From contig CM033397.1 of NCBI GenBank assembly GCA_019426215.1, positions 23,438,480 through 23,502,479 on the forward strand: a stretch of DNA of 64,000 nt, written 5' to 3'. Both the position numbers and the translations under genes were made by a program. The DNA is from Buddleja alternifolia. Taxonomy: Eukaryota > Streptophyta > Magnoliopsida > Lamiales > Scrophulariaceae. The notes beneath the pieces are model-generated. The model ran no database searches. It saw only the letters and a list, made by a program, of their open reading frames with translations, and was not told the origin of the DNA. This document shows, piece after piece, positions 31,728 through 44,858 of this stretch (the first letter of the stretch is position 1; the number at the start of each line of letters is the position of its first letter).

Positions 31728-34716
31728 TGTTAGGAAATTTCATGTTAGATGTTTTGATGATGACACGATAGGCTTTATGTTAGATCCCAAAGATATGTAA
31801 GTTTACCTTTATTAGAATATGTATAAGCGTTTAAAATTGTCGAGTTGTAATTTTAGTTAAGGCTTTTTATCTTTATAGTTTTAGACTAGTATCTAGCGCT
31901 TGAGCTATGATAGAATTCTAGGTGAGTCTATCAAAGTGAAATCGAAGATCAGCGTCTGAATACTTTGAAGATGAAGGATTCTTTAAGCGGTTGTTAAGCG
32001 CCTAAGAATCGATAATGCCACAAGCGCCTGTCGTCACCTGAATTTAATCAGAAGTCAATAAAGCTATTAAATGCAATCATCAACTGGCATTTATTTTCAA
32101 CGGAAAATAAATTAAAATGTATTAAATGCTTGATAAGAGCATTAAATGTGATAAGGACTATTGACGGTACGGATAAGCCTTCCCCATTGGCTGTCAACTC
32201 AAAGTAGGTCTGCTACCCCCTCTATGCACCAGAATTTCAGAGATGTCAGAAAAAGACTAAGTCACACGCCTCGTGCTTCACACGCTCCTGCTTGTGTCCA
32301 ACGGACAAATCCGGAGAAAAGTCTATAAATAGATACTTACAGCTCAACCCTAAATTCCGAGAATTATTATCAAAAACTTGATATACACTTACGTTGTTGA
32401 AATCTATATTCATCCCTAAAAGCTCAAATCCTACATAGCCAAAATACTTGTGAGATTTAAACATCTCTACAGCCAAACTAATATCTCTTACCTCTTCTTA
32501 GAAGAATCATCCTTTCTAAAGAGATGTTACAAAAGTGTTTGAACATTTCAAATCAAACAAACCGTGATAAAAACCCATCAAACTCTACAACCTTTATGAC
32601 GAAGTTGTTGAAGACAAATCATTATTTCTGTGTGAGAAAAGCATTGTCAGAAGCAGATCTTAGCCGAGTTGAAATCTTTGTGACCAGGGAACTCGAGATC
32701 GAGTCTTCACGATTTACTATTGTGTTGAAGTTGTCTTTATGAAGCTTCGTGATTCATTTTTAGTGAATTCCTCCTGTGTGGAAAAGAGTAGAAGGACGTA
32801 CCTGGGATCACACAAACCTAGTGAATCTTACAATTCTCGTGTCTTCTTACTTGCTGTTTTATTACTTTATTGCTCATCATTTACATATATTATCGTAAAG
32901 CATACATTATCAAAGTTCTAAAAGCGACTAAACACTTACTAAGCGCCTAATCTTTCAGACTTGTCAAAATCTTCCGTTGTGCTAACCTTGATATAAGTGT
33001 TAAGCGCCTGATCCATCTTGATCAAGTACTCAAAACTATTGTCTAAGTTATCTTTACAAAAATAAGTCTTAAAACTCGAAAAGAAGTTAAGGGTCTATTC
33101 AACCCCTTCCCCCCCCCCCCTCTAGACCCGTTTATATGCCACTTGGGACCTGTTAGGAATTTCATGTTAGATGTTTTGATGATGACAATGAGGATTACTT
33201 GTTAGACCCCAAAATATGTAAGTTTGATTTTAGTAGAAATCATGTATAAGCTTTGAAGCGTTAGAATTGTAATACGCTTTATAGGCTTTGTTTTATTTTT
33301 ATTCTAGATTGTTAGGCTTTGTAGTCTTAGGTTGAGCATCTGACGAATTCTGAGTGAGCTTATCAGTAGTTAAGTTTGAAGACTCAAGCGCCTGAAGTCT
33401 GAATGAAGATAAACATTCCAAGCGTCCAAAACAACCAGCTATTTCAAGCGTTCATTAGGACAGAAGTTATTCAAGGATGAATGAGCGTCTATTAATGACT
33501 GATTTCACCTGAATTCATTTCTAAGTCCAGAAGGAGTTTAATGCAAATATTCTCAGTGCAATAAATGCCAACGGCCATTTAATTCAAATGCATTAAATTC
33601 TGATAAGAGCATTAAATGTGATAAGCTCTTTCAGACGTACGGAGAAGCCACCCCATTAGACTGTCAACTATTCACATACTGCAGCACCAACTTTTGTGCA
33701 ACAGATTTTCAGGAAAAAGGACAAAAGTTATTCACTCGCAGAAGTGTGAGACACGCGCCTGTGCATGTGTCAAACAGACACTTTTTCCAAGATTGCCTAT
33801 AAATAGGACTTCAACAACAAGCCAAAGAGACCCCGATTGATTCCAAGCCAAATAGCTGTTGATTTGAAGTCTCATTCCTTAAATTCTCAGAAAAAACAAA
33901 AAATTCAAGCAAACATCCTCTTTGCTTTTCTCCAATCCTTGAGACAGTCAACCAATATCTCAAACATTCTTTTCAGAGAAACCTACGTTACTATTGAGAT
34001 ATTCCCAGTTGTTTGAACTGTTTAGAAAAAAGCCCATCAAACAAACTGTTTAGAAAAACCCCATCCAAGCCTCACGATCTGTGTGAAGTCGAAGTTAGAT
34101 ACTTGCATTATTTCTGGGTGAAAGAAGCAAGAGGATAGAAGTGATTTGTAGCAGAAATCTGTGTGATCAAGGAGCTCAAGTCATTGACATCCATCTCTCC
34201 CTAATCTGTAGAAGATTCTGTGTGATTCTTTGAGAATAATTTAAGTGGATTGCCTCCAAGTGTTCAAGGAGAAGAAGGACGTAGTTGGGATTACACCACC
34301 CAACGAACCTTACAAATATTGTGTTATTTACTTTACAGTCAATTTTCTTATTATCATATCATTACATAAATTGATTAAGTAAAACGCAATCAAAAGCTAA
34401 GCAACTAAGAAACAGTTTGTGACGTTAAAAGATTTCAAACAAAAAGACTATAAAATCAATTTCGTTGTGCTAACACTGATCAAAGAAGTGAAAACTTAAA
34501 CCTATTTGGTTATAGTATTCAAATCTTGAAGTCTAAGTTAACTTTCTAAAAATAGTCTTCAACAGACGCTCAGTCAAGAGCCTACTTCTCAAGCGTCCAA
34601 CACATTTTAATACGAAATTTTTTAAGTCGAAAAAGACATCAGGGTCTATTCAACCCCCCCCCCCCCCTCTCCTTCTAGAGCCTTTCGTATGCCACTTGGG
34701 ACCAACAGGACCAACA
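31728..34716 (+). mobile_element. SIRE solo LTR, TSD CACAC, itself split by another LTR
   Basis: Starts TGTTAGGAAATTTCATGTTA at 31728. The sequence runs to GGGACC at 33150, is interrupted by a second LTR, and ends CCAACA at 34716. CACAC flanks both sides (31723-31727 and 34717-34721). TATA box CTATAAATA at 32323-32331. A 12-C run lies just before its end (33109-33120). The sequence to the right is the gag of the second SIRE copy. The left neighbour is the family A LTR, so the rest of that gag is missing and the CACAC match (in a CA-rich context) should be taken with some caution. Confidence 0.75.
33151..34707 (+). mobile_element. SIRE solo LTR nested in a SIRE LTR, TSD GGACC
   Basis: Starts TGTTAGGAATTTCATG and ends GGGACCAACA. 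GGACC lies on both sides (33146-33150 and 34708-34712), and after it the outer LTR finishes with AACA. Length 1557 bp. TATA box TATAAATA at 33798-33805; 14-C run at about 34651. No internal domain: a solo LTR. Confidence 0.9.
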
Positions 34717-34721
34717 CACAC

Positions 34722-37700
34722 ATATGAAGGTAAAACCCGAAAAGGCCAGTCTATCCCACAATGAAGATTAGACAAATATGGGTTCCTAAAGTTTTAATTC
34801 ATAGCACTAACAAGAATAATGAGAAAGGATCCAATTTGCATTAGGTACTTAAAAAGAATTAAAACTGTCATTTCATGTAGGTACCTAGAGCCAGGGCCGA
34901 TTCATCTATTTGGTACATTGATAGTGGGTCTTCAAGGCACATGACAGGCTCATAGGATCTTTTGATCAACTACCAAAGCAACTATGGTCCTCAAGTTATA
35001 TTCGATGACAACTCTAAAAGTAAAACTAAAGGTATAGGTGCCGTGCATGAAGGTAATGTTATGATAAGTGACGTATATTATGTTGAGGGTCTTAAGCATA
35101 ATTTATTGAGGAACAGTTAATTTTGTGATAAAGGCTTTGAAGTAAAATTTTCTAGTGACTACTGCTATAATAACTACGCTAAGACTGGATCTACTAAATT
35201 GAAAGGAAAAAGAACAAATAATATGTATATAGTAGAATGGGGTTTAACAATTGATAACAACCCTACATGCTTTGTGGCTAAGAATCAAAATGAAATGGGT
35301 TGGTTATGGCATAGAAAAATGAATCACCTCACTTTTAAAGCAATCTCTCAGCTTATATAGCTAAATCTTGTAGAGAGATTACCTAAAGGTTCCTTTCAAA
35401 AAGATTTCTTGTGTGATGCATGTCAATGGGTAAACAAGTTAAATCACCCTTTAAGAAAAAACCTCATTTATCAACTTTTAAAATTTGTGAGCTATTGCAT
35501 ATGGATTTGTTTGGTCCTATTCAAACTTTTTAAGTGTAAGTGGTAAAAAGTATTTGTTAGTGATAGTTGATGATTTCTCACGCTATACATGGATAGAATT
35601 CCTAGCGTCTAAAAATGAAACTAGTGGCAATATCACAGAGCTAATTTGTTAATTACAAACCTCGAAAGATCTAAAAGCGAAGAAGCGATGGAGGAACTAA
35701 GTTTACTAACCAAATTGTTGAGAAGTTTTGTATAGATAATAGCATACTCCATGAGTATTCAGTGCCTAGAACGCTTCAACAAAATGGAGTAGCTAAGCGA
35801 TGAAACAGAATACTTTAAAGAGGCTGCAATGACTATGTTAGCCGAGTCCAAACTTCCTCAAAGGTTTTGGGCCGAAGCAATTAGCACCGCTTGCTACACT
35901 CAGAACCGGTGTATGATCAATAAACAACATGGAAAAACTCCATATGAACTATGGAAGGGACGTAAGCCTAGTGTTTCATACTTTCATGTATTTGGTTCAA
36001 AATATTTTATTCATAACAATGGATCTCACAACCTAAAGAAGTTTGAACCTAAAGCGAATGAGGGAATTTTTCTAGGCTATGCCAAAAATGGAAAGAATTT
36101 TCACATCTTAAATATGTGAACGTCTAAGATTGAAAAATCCATTCATGTTGTGTTTGATGATGCTAACCAAGAGCCGAGTAAGGTTAATGGTAATGATATA
36201 GGAGTTGAAGATCTTTCTCAACAAACATCTCAAATCAATCTTGAAGATGATAGTGACGATGATGAGGATGATGAGATCATTGTGCCCCCTCCTAATGTTA
36301 CTCGCGAGGTTACAAATAATGATGATATTGTAAGAAATACTGATGTTCATGAAGAGAATGATCATCAAGAGCATATTAGAACTGTGCATGTTCAAGCGAC
36401 TATGCAAGAGGCAAATGATGGTCAAGTGATAGATAATCCAGCACCTCATCAACATCTAAACTCTTTCCAACCAGACTGTAAATAGCTTAGAGATCATCCA
36501 CCAGATCTAGTAATAAGAGATATTGGAGCACCAGTTAGGACTAGAGCCGCTATATTTAATGAGGCTATGTTCGCTAGCTTCCTATCTCAAATGGAACTAA
36601 AGAAAGTGGATGAAGCGCTTAATGATTCAAGTTGGGTGGAGTCAATGCAAGAAGAGCTTAACCAATTTGAGCATAGTAAAGTTTGGACGCTAGTTCGCAG
36701 GCCAACTCATCTAGGAGTTATTGGGACTAGATGGGTATTTAGGAACAAAATGGACAAGAATGACATTGTTACAAGAAATATGGCCAGATTAGTTGTTTAG
36801 GGTTATTGTCAAGAATATGGTATTGACTTTGATGAAACTTATGCACCTATAGCCCGTCTTGAACCGATCAAAATGTTCCTAGCATTTGCAACTTTCAATA
36901 AGTTCATGGTTTATCAAATGGACGTGAAAAGTGCTTTCCTGAATGGTAAACTCTAAGAAAAAGTGTATGTGGAGCAACCCACAAGATTCATCAACAACCA
37001 TGGTAAAAGTATGGTCTACAAATTAGATAAGGCACTTTATGGCCTTACGCAAGTACCAAGAGCATGGTATGACACTCTCTCTATTTTTCTTATTGGTAAA
37101 GGCTTTTCAAAAGGCAGAATTGATACAACGTTATTTAAAATTATCAATGACAAAGATATTCTCTTAATCTAAATTTATGTTGATCATATTATATTTGGAT
37201 TTACTAATAAGCATTTGTGTGAGAAATTTTCGAAAATAATGCAAGATCAATTTGAAATGAGCATGATGAGTGAATTAACTTTCTTCTTAGGATTACAAGT
37301 TAAACAACTTCCTAATGACATATTTACAAACCAATCCAAATATACAAGAAATATGATTAAGAAATTTGGTATGAAAAATGCATCATCTTCTAAAATTCCA
37401 ATGAGCCAAATGCTTAAACTAGATAAAAATGAAAGTGGGAAAAAAGTTGATATCACTAATTATAGAGGTATCATTGGACCACTTTTTTATCTAACCGCTA
37501 GTAAACCCGATATTATGTTCTCGGTATGCATGTGTACACGATTTCAAGCTGATCCTAAAGAATCACACTTAATTGCTACCAAGAGAATCCATAAATACCT
37601 CAAAGGCACACAAAATGTGGGCTTATAGTATCTAAGAGACTGTCCTTTTGAACTAATTGGTTATTCAGACCCAGATTTTGCAGGATGCAAAATTGATAGA

Positions 37701-38122
37701 AAAAGTAAAAGTGATACGTGTTAATTTCTTGGTGATAGGTTAGTTTCATGGCATAGTAAGAAACAACAATCCTTAGCATCTTCTACCGCTAAAGCTGAGT
37801 ATGTAGCCGCTGGTAGTTGTTGTGCCCAAATTTTTTGGATGAAGCAACAACTTAGAGATTATATTGTAATCCTAGGTCCTACCCCTATTCATTGTGATAA
37901 CCAAAGTGCCTTAGCCATACTTAAAATCCCGCTCTTCATTCTAGAACCAAACACATTGACATTCGCTAACATTTCTTGCGTGACCATATTCAAAAGAAAG
38001 ATATCTTCATGCATATCATTGGAACTAACAAATAATTGGCAGATATCTTCACCAAAGCGCTCAATGAACAACATTTTCTCTTTTTGAGAAGTGAATTAGG
38101 TATGATTGATTTAAACGCTTAA
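34722..38122 (+). pseudogene. SIRE pol pseudogene (second copy)
   Basis: Gag end (IRQIWVPKVLIHS) is followed by pol. The start codon at about 34876 is followed at once by a TAG. Protease motif [13 protein letters not shown] (the His is kept here, Asp in the other copy). Integrase N-part ([19 protein letters not shown]) is readable, but the middle of the core with the second Asp is destroyed near 35690. RT and RNase H are readable in blocks (36567-36800, 36963-37172, 37215-37628, 37839-). The RT catalytic box reads YVDHI in place of YVDDI. The end LGMIDLNA then TAA at 38122 confirms where the other copy's frame should end. Confidence 0.9.
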
Positions 38123-38944
38123 AAACATACAAAGCATCATACTTTACTTAGGCATATAATTTAGGGAGAATCCACTTTATAATTATGTCGAAGTTTTTTG
38201 AAAAGTTGAAAGAAGTTATCAAATTTAGGGAAAACCTTAAAATTGTACTTGTTCAAGCTATCAAGCATCAATGAGGAAAAATTACATTTTACAAAATTTT
38301 TGCATTGATCATTAGCGCTTATGTTTATGGCTTTATGCATGAAAAGTTGAATGCTTATCAATGAAGTTTTATCCCAAGCATTTAATTTTTATTTCAAAAG
38401 GAAAACTAAGCGTTAAAATAATTTCCCTAACGCTAAGTTAAAATCTCTAAATACTCATGCATTATTTTCATTGCTTGAAAGGTGACGTGTAGAATAAGTG
38501 CAAAATATACTATTTTGATCACTTACCACACGCCCCTATCAAATCATACTGGCGAGTAATGATACCTATTTAAAATAGGTGGTTCATTGTATATGCATGC
38601 CTTAGTTCGTGTCAATGTACTATTAGGCATGTGCAGTACACACTGAAAATTTCAAACCTTTTTGAAAAGTAACTTCGAATTCCAAATAAATTTTTTTTAT
38701 GAATTACCAAATGTAACTTTCAGTATTTTTATGGTTTTTCACATCCGTCATTAAAGACAAACGACATAGATTTATTGCTTTAACATGTGGCCATTATCTA
38801 AGCATATGATAGGTTACTTTTTGCCATTTCATATGAATACCTTTTCATTTTTACAAAGCATTATCACTTTCAAACTCTTACTCTGCAAAAATTTCCTAAG
38901 GCAAAAATGTTTTCTTCTCCCTCAAAAGCTCAATATCTGTTTTA
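38123..38944 (+). other. Spacer between pol and third ORF (second copy)
   Basis: Non-coding counterpart of 10451-11191. Purine tracts ATTTAGGGAGAATCC (38158) and AATTTAGGGAAAACC (38222) are weakened versions of the PPT-like tracts of the other copy. Confidence 0.55.
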
Positions 38945-41900
38945 ATGACTCCACGAAAATCTTTAAAATATGCTCCTGAAGGCTCTTCCAAAGAGCCCAA
39001 ACCTGCTCTTATCAACGAAGGCTTTCTCACACATAACCAATAAAAATTTCTCAACATGGGAAATCCTTGACCAGGTTGAGAAGGCTAGTTTAAAGAGCCT
39101 CATGACCCTTCACTCTAAATTTCAAGAGAGAGGAACTCAAATCCTTCTATGACAACGCCGTCATATCTGAGGATGCCAACTCCATCTCTCACTCTTTTTC
39201 CTTCGCCCAAAACCTTTCATTCTCTCCCCCAAATTGATTTCTAAAATTTTCAAATGCTCGAATGAAGGTGGACTAGTAAAAGAAGTCAAAATGGGGTGAT
39301 GTGACCAGAGTCTGGGAACTCATCAAGAGACCAGAATCTGGCACTTACGAGCTAAATTTTAAGAAAAATGTCATCAAGGGAGAGTATGCCATTCTTGCAT
39401 ATTTCTGCCTTAAGATCGTCGAGCGCAGAAAGGGTTCCTTTGACAAGATCTCCCATCACCAATATAGGATGATGATTTCTATCATCCTGGAGATGCATAT
39501 AAATTGGTTGATGTATATATTCAATAAGATCAAAGTGTCACTGAAGGAAGAGGTTAACCTAAAGCCTCATGGGTTAATCCTTAGCCATTTTCTCAACTGC
39601 TGCGTTTTCATCAACACCGCTGGGACAGACATCTCGGGTTTAAAATTCTATGGACCCAAGATGATTACTGAGCTCCTCAACCCTAAGTGATTGGGTGGAG
39701 CATCCGTTCCTAAAGAAGAGCGTGAGCAACTTCTCGGTTTCAAAGAATTCAGAGTGACACTGAGGAACAAGAGACTTCCTCCGTAGATGAACCAGAAGAA
39801 GTGGTCGTCAAGCGACCAAAGAGGAAATCTTCCAAGGCTGACACTGAGCCTTCGAAGAAGGCCAAGAAAAACACTCTCCTTCTCTTACCTTCATCTTTAA
39901 AGAAGAAGAAGATAATGTACCGCTAATTCACAAGCGTGCATCAGTGTCTCAAGAAGTCAAACCTATGCCTACTCAAAATGTGCTTGAGATTAGTGAGCAG
40001 GGTAAGTTCTATTATGAGTTTAGTACATCATTTCCCTTTTTGTCAAGGTTATCCTGCTATTGCTAGGGTAATATTTCCAGCTCCTTTAATAGGAATGAGA
40101 GACACTGCTGAAGTGTTAGCTGAGAAGAATATCTCAATCGATGTAGTCCCTCTCTCTATGATTGAAACTATCACTAAGGAGATAGTGTCTATGGAGCCTG
40201 AGGCCGAGGAATAATATGTTCCAAATGCCAAAGTGACTGATGTCGATGCAAGTCCTTAGGCTAAGTGTTTATCCATTTTTTTGGTGTAATTTCTACTAAG
40301 TTAATTTTTTTTTCTCAAACGCTTTCCCTTTCAGCTCTGATTCTGGACGATTCGAAAGCAACTCTTCCCACTCAAGTTGTAATGAAGTTTGATGTCAATC
40401 TGACATCGTTGTGGAGATCACTAAACAAATTGACCAAGTCTTCCCTGACACTAAGATTTCTCCAATCAAGAAGACGACATTGGATGCTAAGCAACCTATT
40501 ATAGAAGGGGCTCTGATCATCCCAACACCAACTCCTCCCCATCTTGCTCCCCACGTTGACTTCTTTCCAAGAGCCAATGATGAAAATGTTGAGTACTACT
40601 ATACTTGGAGAGTCAACAACACCAAGCAAATGATTGATATGGAGATCTCATTTCAGAAAACTCTCCACAATCCAAGCCTTTCAGATAATCCACGATTTGA
40701 AATTTCTGAGTACGCTCCAAGAAGTGCACGCTAGAGAAATTGAGTAAACTGTGGATGACGCTGAATACCGCATAGTTTGATGCCAATCTCTTTGCCAAAA
40801 TTGGTAAAAGTGAAGAATTGAACTTCCCATTTCGCAACACCAACATCAAAATGAAAAACTCAAATCCTACCGGCCGCTTAAATGACCCCGACGAAGATAT
40901 GTTAAATTCTATGGGTTATTCACCTAAGCCTAAGACTGTCTCCTCCGCAGAGAATCAGTCTTTCTCCAAGCCACTCAAGTTATGGAAAGGGAAAGGACCC
41001 ATGGTGGATGAGGGTCCTAACCCTATAAATAAATGGGTCAAGGAATAAGCCCATGAATGCCTTGCTTGGGTATGGTTAGATGACTTTGAAGAAGAGCATG
41101 AGAATTTGAGAAACTTGTCAGTGCCAAGAAGAACAATCGTAAAGCTTCAAAGGTCGGATTATTTAGATGGCAAACACATCTAAATGGGTTGAGGAATTCA
41201 TATTGTACCGAAACACTATTGATGAAATGGTGCAATATCCATTCCTTTTTTAATTCGTGATTGAGTACGGGCAAAGTGGATTTGCCATTTTCCTACTCAA
41301 CTAGAGAGAGAAGTTAGTTGGATCATTAGCGAGTTGCCATATTTTTTATAGAATGTCGAGCGCGATGTCAGAGATTCTCTTCGGCAGATCATTCAAAGCA
41401 GATTTACTGGAAATAATGAAGACACTTCGATAAGTGAACATGATGAAGATAGAGGTGTTGTGGCAAATCCTTGGGCCGGTCGGGATCTTGTTGATTATTG
41501 CATTGAGTTTCATCATGATTGCTGGGCCATGTTTGAAAATGCCCACTCGTTGGATATCTCAATTATTCCTCACTTTGGAGTTAATTCTTTCATAGGTACT
41601 CTCTTTTGCCCCTATTTTTTTAAGCGATGCTACCATCTGGCCTGAATGATTTCTATAATGCGGCCAGTGAATTCAGCATTGGCTCAGTCGATCATGCCAA
41701 TTCTTATGGACTAATTCAAGAGCTACATTCAAGGAGTGACTATTTTCGAGGATGTGGGCTTTGTTCAGCACATAAAAGCATGAAGATGCTTTGTTCTTTA
41801 TTCTGGGAACTCACCACTTGAGTCCAAGGCACGTGATCAAAGTGATTGGTCCACTCTGGGTCATTCATGTTCATAAACCTTCTACTTCTATGAAAATCAC

Positions 41901-44612
41901 ATAAATGGAACGTGGCTCAGTTCTATCTGTCACTGAGCCACAATTGACAATTCTTCCAAGTGCTCAAACAGAAGAATCGCTTGCTGCAACAAATCACGTG
42001 GATTCAGCGATTCAAGAGGTTTCAGAAAAATTAGAGGACCAAAAGATTGAACCACTCATTCGATATCCTATAAAGGAAAAAGCCATTGCATCTGGGTCCT
42101 ATGGTCACATCCCATCTCCTGTATCCTCTCAGACTTTTCCAGCTCATTCGATTGGGGTGAAAGCGATCAAGAGGAGAATGATTTCAAGAAAGCGGTCATG
42201 AACTCTCTTAAACAAATCCAAGGTTTACGTTCTCGCATTATTGATCAAGACAAAGATCATCTGAAAATGTTCACCGAGACAAGATAGAAAGATATCAAGA
42301 ATGAAGCGCTGAAATGAACTACCACTGCCCTTGATGGTGTTCATCCTCTTATCAATGAACTCTCATCTTTCTTCAATCGATCGTTGGCTAAAAGATCTAC
42401 TGCAGATGTTGAGCGTCATCTTCGCTCAAATATTGTCAATTCTGTCTTGGCAGACAAAGTTGCTGCTCTGGTGGAAGAATTCAAAATCATGACTGAACAC
42501 CTAGCCGCAATCCACTTTACAGTTGTCGATGATGTCAAGAAGGAGAAAAAGGAGGCAAAGACCAATTCTGTTAACAAGACTGATGACAATTGCTGGAACC
42601 AGATGTTTTACGCTATTGTTGGCTAGAAGAAACAAGTCACCAAGTCAGTTAACAGGACTGGCGACAATCGCAGGAAGCAGATGTTTGAAGCAAACCTAGC
42701 ATTACAAGCAAAGGTATCTCTTCCATGACATTGACACTGAGTTTCTAGAAGTAATGAGATGTCATTCCTTTGCTACACCTTTACAAAGACCCCTTAAATG
42801 GAAACCATTTGGTTACATGGTCTGCGAGACATATATGAAGATCTTATTCGAACTCTTGGTGTTAGACCAAGGGACTGTGTTGGTCCCAAGTGGCATACAA
42901 AAGGATCTAGAAGAGGGGGGTTGAACAGACCCTGAAGTTTTCTTCAACTTCAAATATTTGTATTCAAAAGTATTGTGGACGCTTAAGAATGTGGACTCTT
43001 AAGAATATAGACGCTTGGCTGAGCGTCTACTTGAAGACAATTTTTAATAAAGTTAACTTAGACTCAAGATTTGAATAGTATAACCAAATAAGGCTAAGCG
43101 TTCAGTTCTTTTATCAGGGTTAGCACAGCGGAATAGTTTAAGTCTTCTTTTGAAAAGGTTTAGCCTCACAACGTTTTATTTAGTTGCTTTCAACTTTAAA
43201 CAGTTTTATCAATGTGTTTACTTAACCGTTTATGCAATGATATGACAATAAAAAAATCAACAGTAAAGTCAAGAACACAAAGTCTGAAAGGTTCGTTTGG
43301 TGGTGTAATCCCAACTACGTCCTTCTTCTCTTTTTTCACTCGGAGGAAATCCACTAAGATGATCTTCAAAGAATCACACAGAAACTTCTACAAACGAGAG
43401 GATGGAATAGATTTGAATGACTCGAGCTCCTTGGTCACACAGATTTCAGCTCCAAGACACTTCGATCCACTCGCTTTTTTCACCCAGAAATAATGCAATT
43501 ATTCAACTTCGACTTCACACAGATAACAAGGCTGAATATGGGTTTTTTCTAACGGTTTATTTGATTTTGAAAGTTCAAACAACTTGGAATATCTCAGTAG
43601 TAGTGTATGGTTCTTCTGAAAAAGATTGAGATATTGGTTGACTGTCTCAAGGATTGATGAAAAGCAAAAGGAATGTTTAATGTAAATATTCGAGCTTTTC
43701 TGAAAGTTTTAGGATTAAGACTTCAATGCAACAGAGATTCATCTTGTAAGCTTATTGTCTATTTTGGCTTGTTGCTGAAGTCCTATTTATAGACTTTCTT
43801 AGGTAAGTATCTGTTGGAGGCATGGCTTGGCGCGTGTCTATCACTTTCGCGAGTGAACAACTTTATGTCCTTTATCCCTGAAATTCTTCTGCAAAAGTTT
43901 GTGCCGCAGACTCTGTAAAGTTGACAGTCCAATGAAAAGGGTTCTCCGTACGCCCTGGACTAATTATCATATTTAATGCCCTTATCAGCATTAAATGCAT
44001 TTAAAATTAATGTCCGTTGGACATTAATGCTCTGAGTAAAATTGCATTTAACTCCTTCTGGACTTCGGAATAAATTCAGGTGAATTCTTGTCTTGATAGA
44101 CGCTCATTCGACCTTGAATGATCCTTAGCTGAATTTTTACATCAAAGCTTGGAATAGCTTGACGCTTAGACTCTTGCTTAGAAATCTTCATCTTCATTCA
44201 GACTTCAGACGCTTGTACTTCAAACTTAACTACTGAGAAACTCACACAGAGTAGTATTAGATGCTCAGTTTAAGATACTTAGCCTAATAGTTTAGAATAA
44301 AAATAAATAAAGTCTTATACAAATATAAATCTCAAAGCATATACATGTTTTCTAATAAAATCAAACTTGCATATTTTGGGGTCTAATAAAAAATTCTAAT
44401 TGTCATCATCAAAACATCTAACAGGAAATTTCCTAACAGACTGGGTAGAAAGGCTTCTGGAGCTTGAAGCAGAGGCCATGCAAAGTCGCGAAGATGATGC
44501 CAATGAATGTCATACCACCATGATAGACATTGACAGAGTCCTTCAAGATCTTTCTAGAGAAATTTGTGAGGTAGAGCAGCATGAAGCAGCCAAGCGACAG
44601 CAAAGAAAATAA
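38945..44612 (+). pseudogene. SIRE third ORF pseudogene (second copy), introns retained
   Basis: Aligned start ATG 38945 (MTPRKSLKYAP). Exon 1 to 40001, intron 40002-40080 (GTAAGT...TTTCCAG), exon 2 40081-40260 (180 nt, same as in the other copy), intron 40261-40334 (donor changed to CTAAGT, acceptor kept), exon 3 onward. Matching blocks: WELIKRPESGTYELNFKKNV, HHQYRMMISIILEMHINWLM, GALIIPTPTPPHLAPHVDFF, LKLWKGKGPMVDEGPNPI, MFENAHSLDISI, ECHTTMIDIDRVLQDLSREI; stop at 44612. It has many stops and frameshifts (for example 40212, 40736, 41046) and is interrupted at 42878-44438 by a solo LTR. Confidence 0.75.
42878..44438 (-). mobile_element. SIRE solo LTR in the third ORF, TSD GACTG
   Basis: On + starts TGTTGGTCCC and ends TTTCCTAACA. 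GACTG lies on both sides (42873-42877 and 44439-44443). Removing it and one GACTG rejoins ...RPRD with WVERLLELE of the third ORF, matching SPREWTERLLELN in the other copy. TATA box TATTTATA at 43784-43791 (- strand). Length 1561 bp. Confidence 0.92.
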
Positions 44613-44844
44613 ATGCTTATATGTCTTGATATTTATCTTGTAATTTTTCTTTGTTATTTAATCTTAAGATGTTAACTTATGTTTTGAGTGATATATATGA
44701 ATGATTGTTTACGCTGAAACATCTTGTTGAAGCTAATTATGCTAAGTTTTAGTTAAATCAACTAACTTTCAAACACTAACTTTATATCTTTTGGTCTTTT
44801 GTCCAACTCTGGAACAATAAAAGAGTTAAGGTCTTAACATCATC

Positions 44845-44858
44845 AAAAAGGGGGAAAT
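44845..44858 (+). other. Polypurine tract (second SIRE copy)
   Basis: AAAAAGGGGGAAAT immediately before the 3' LTR, identical to the tract at 5817-5830 of the other copy. Confidence 0.88.
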
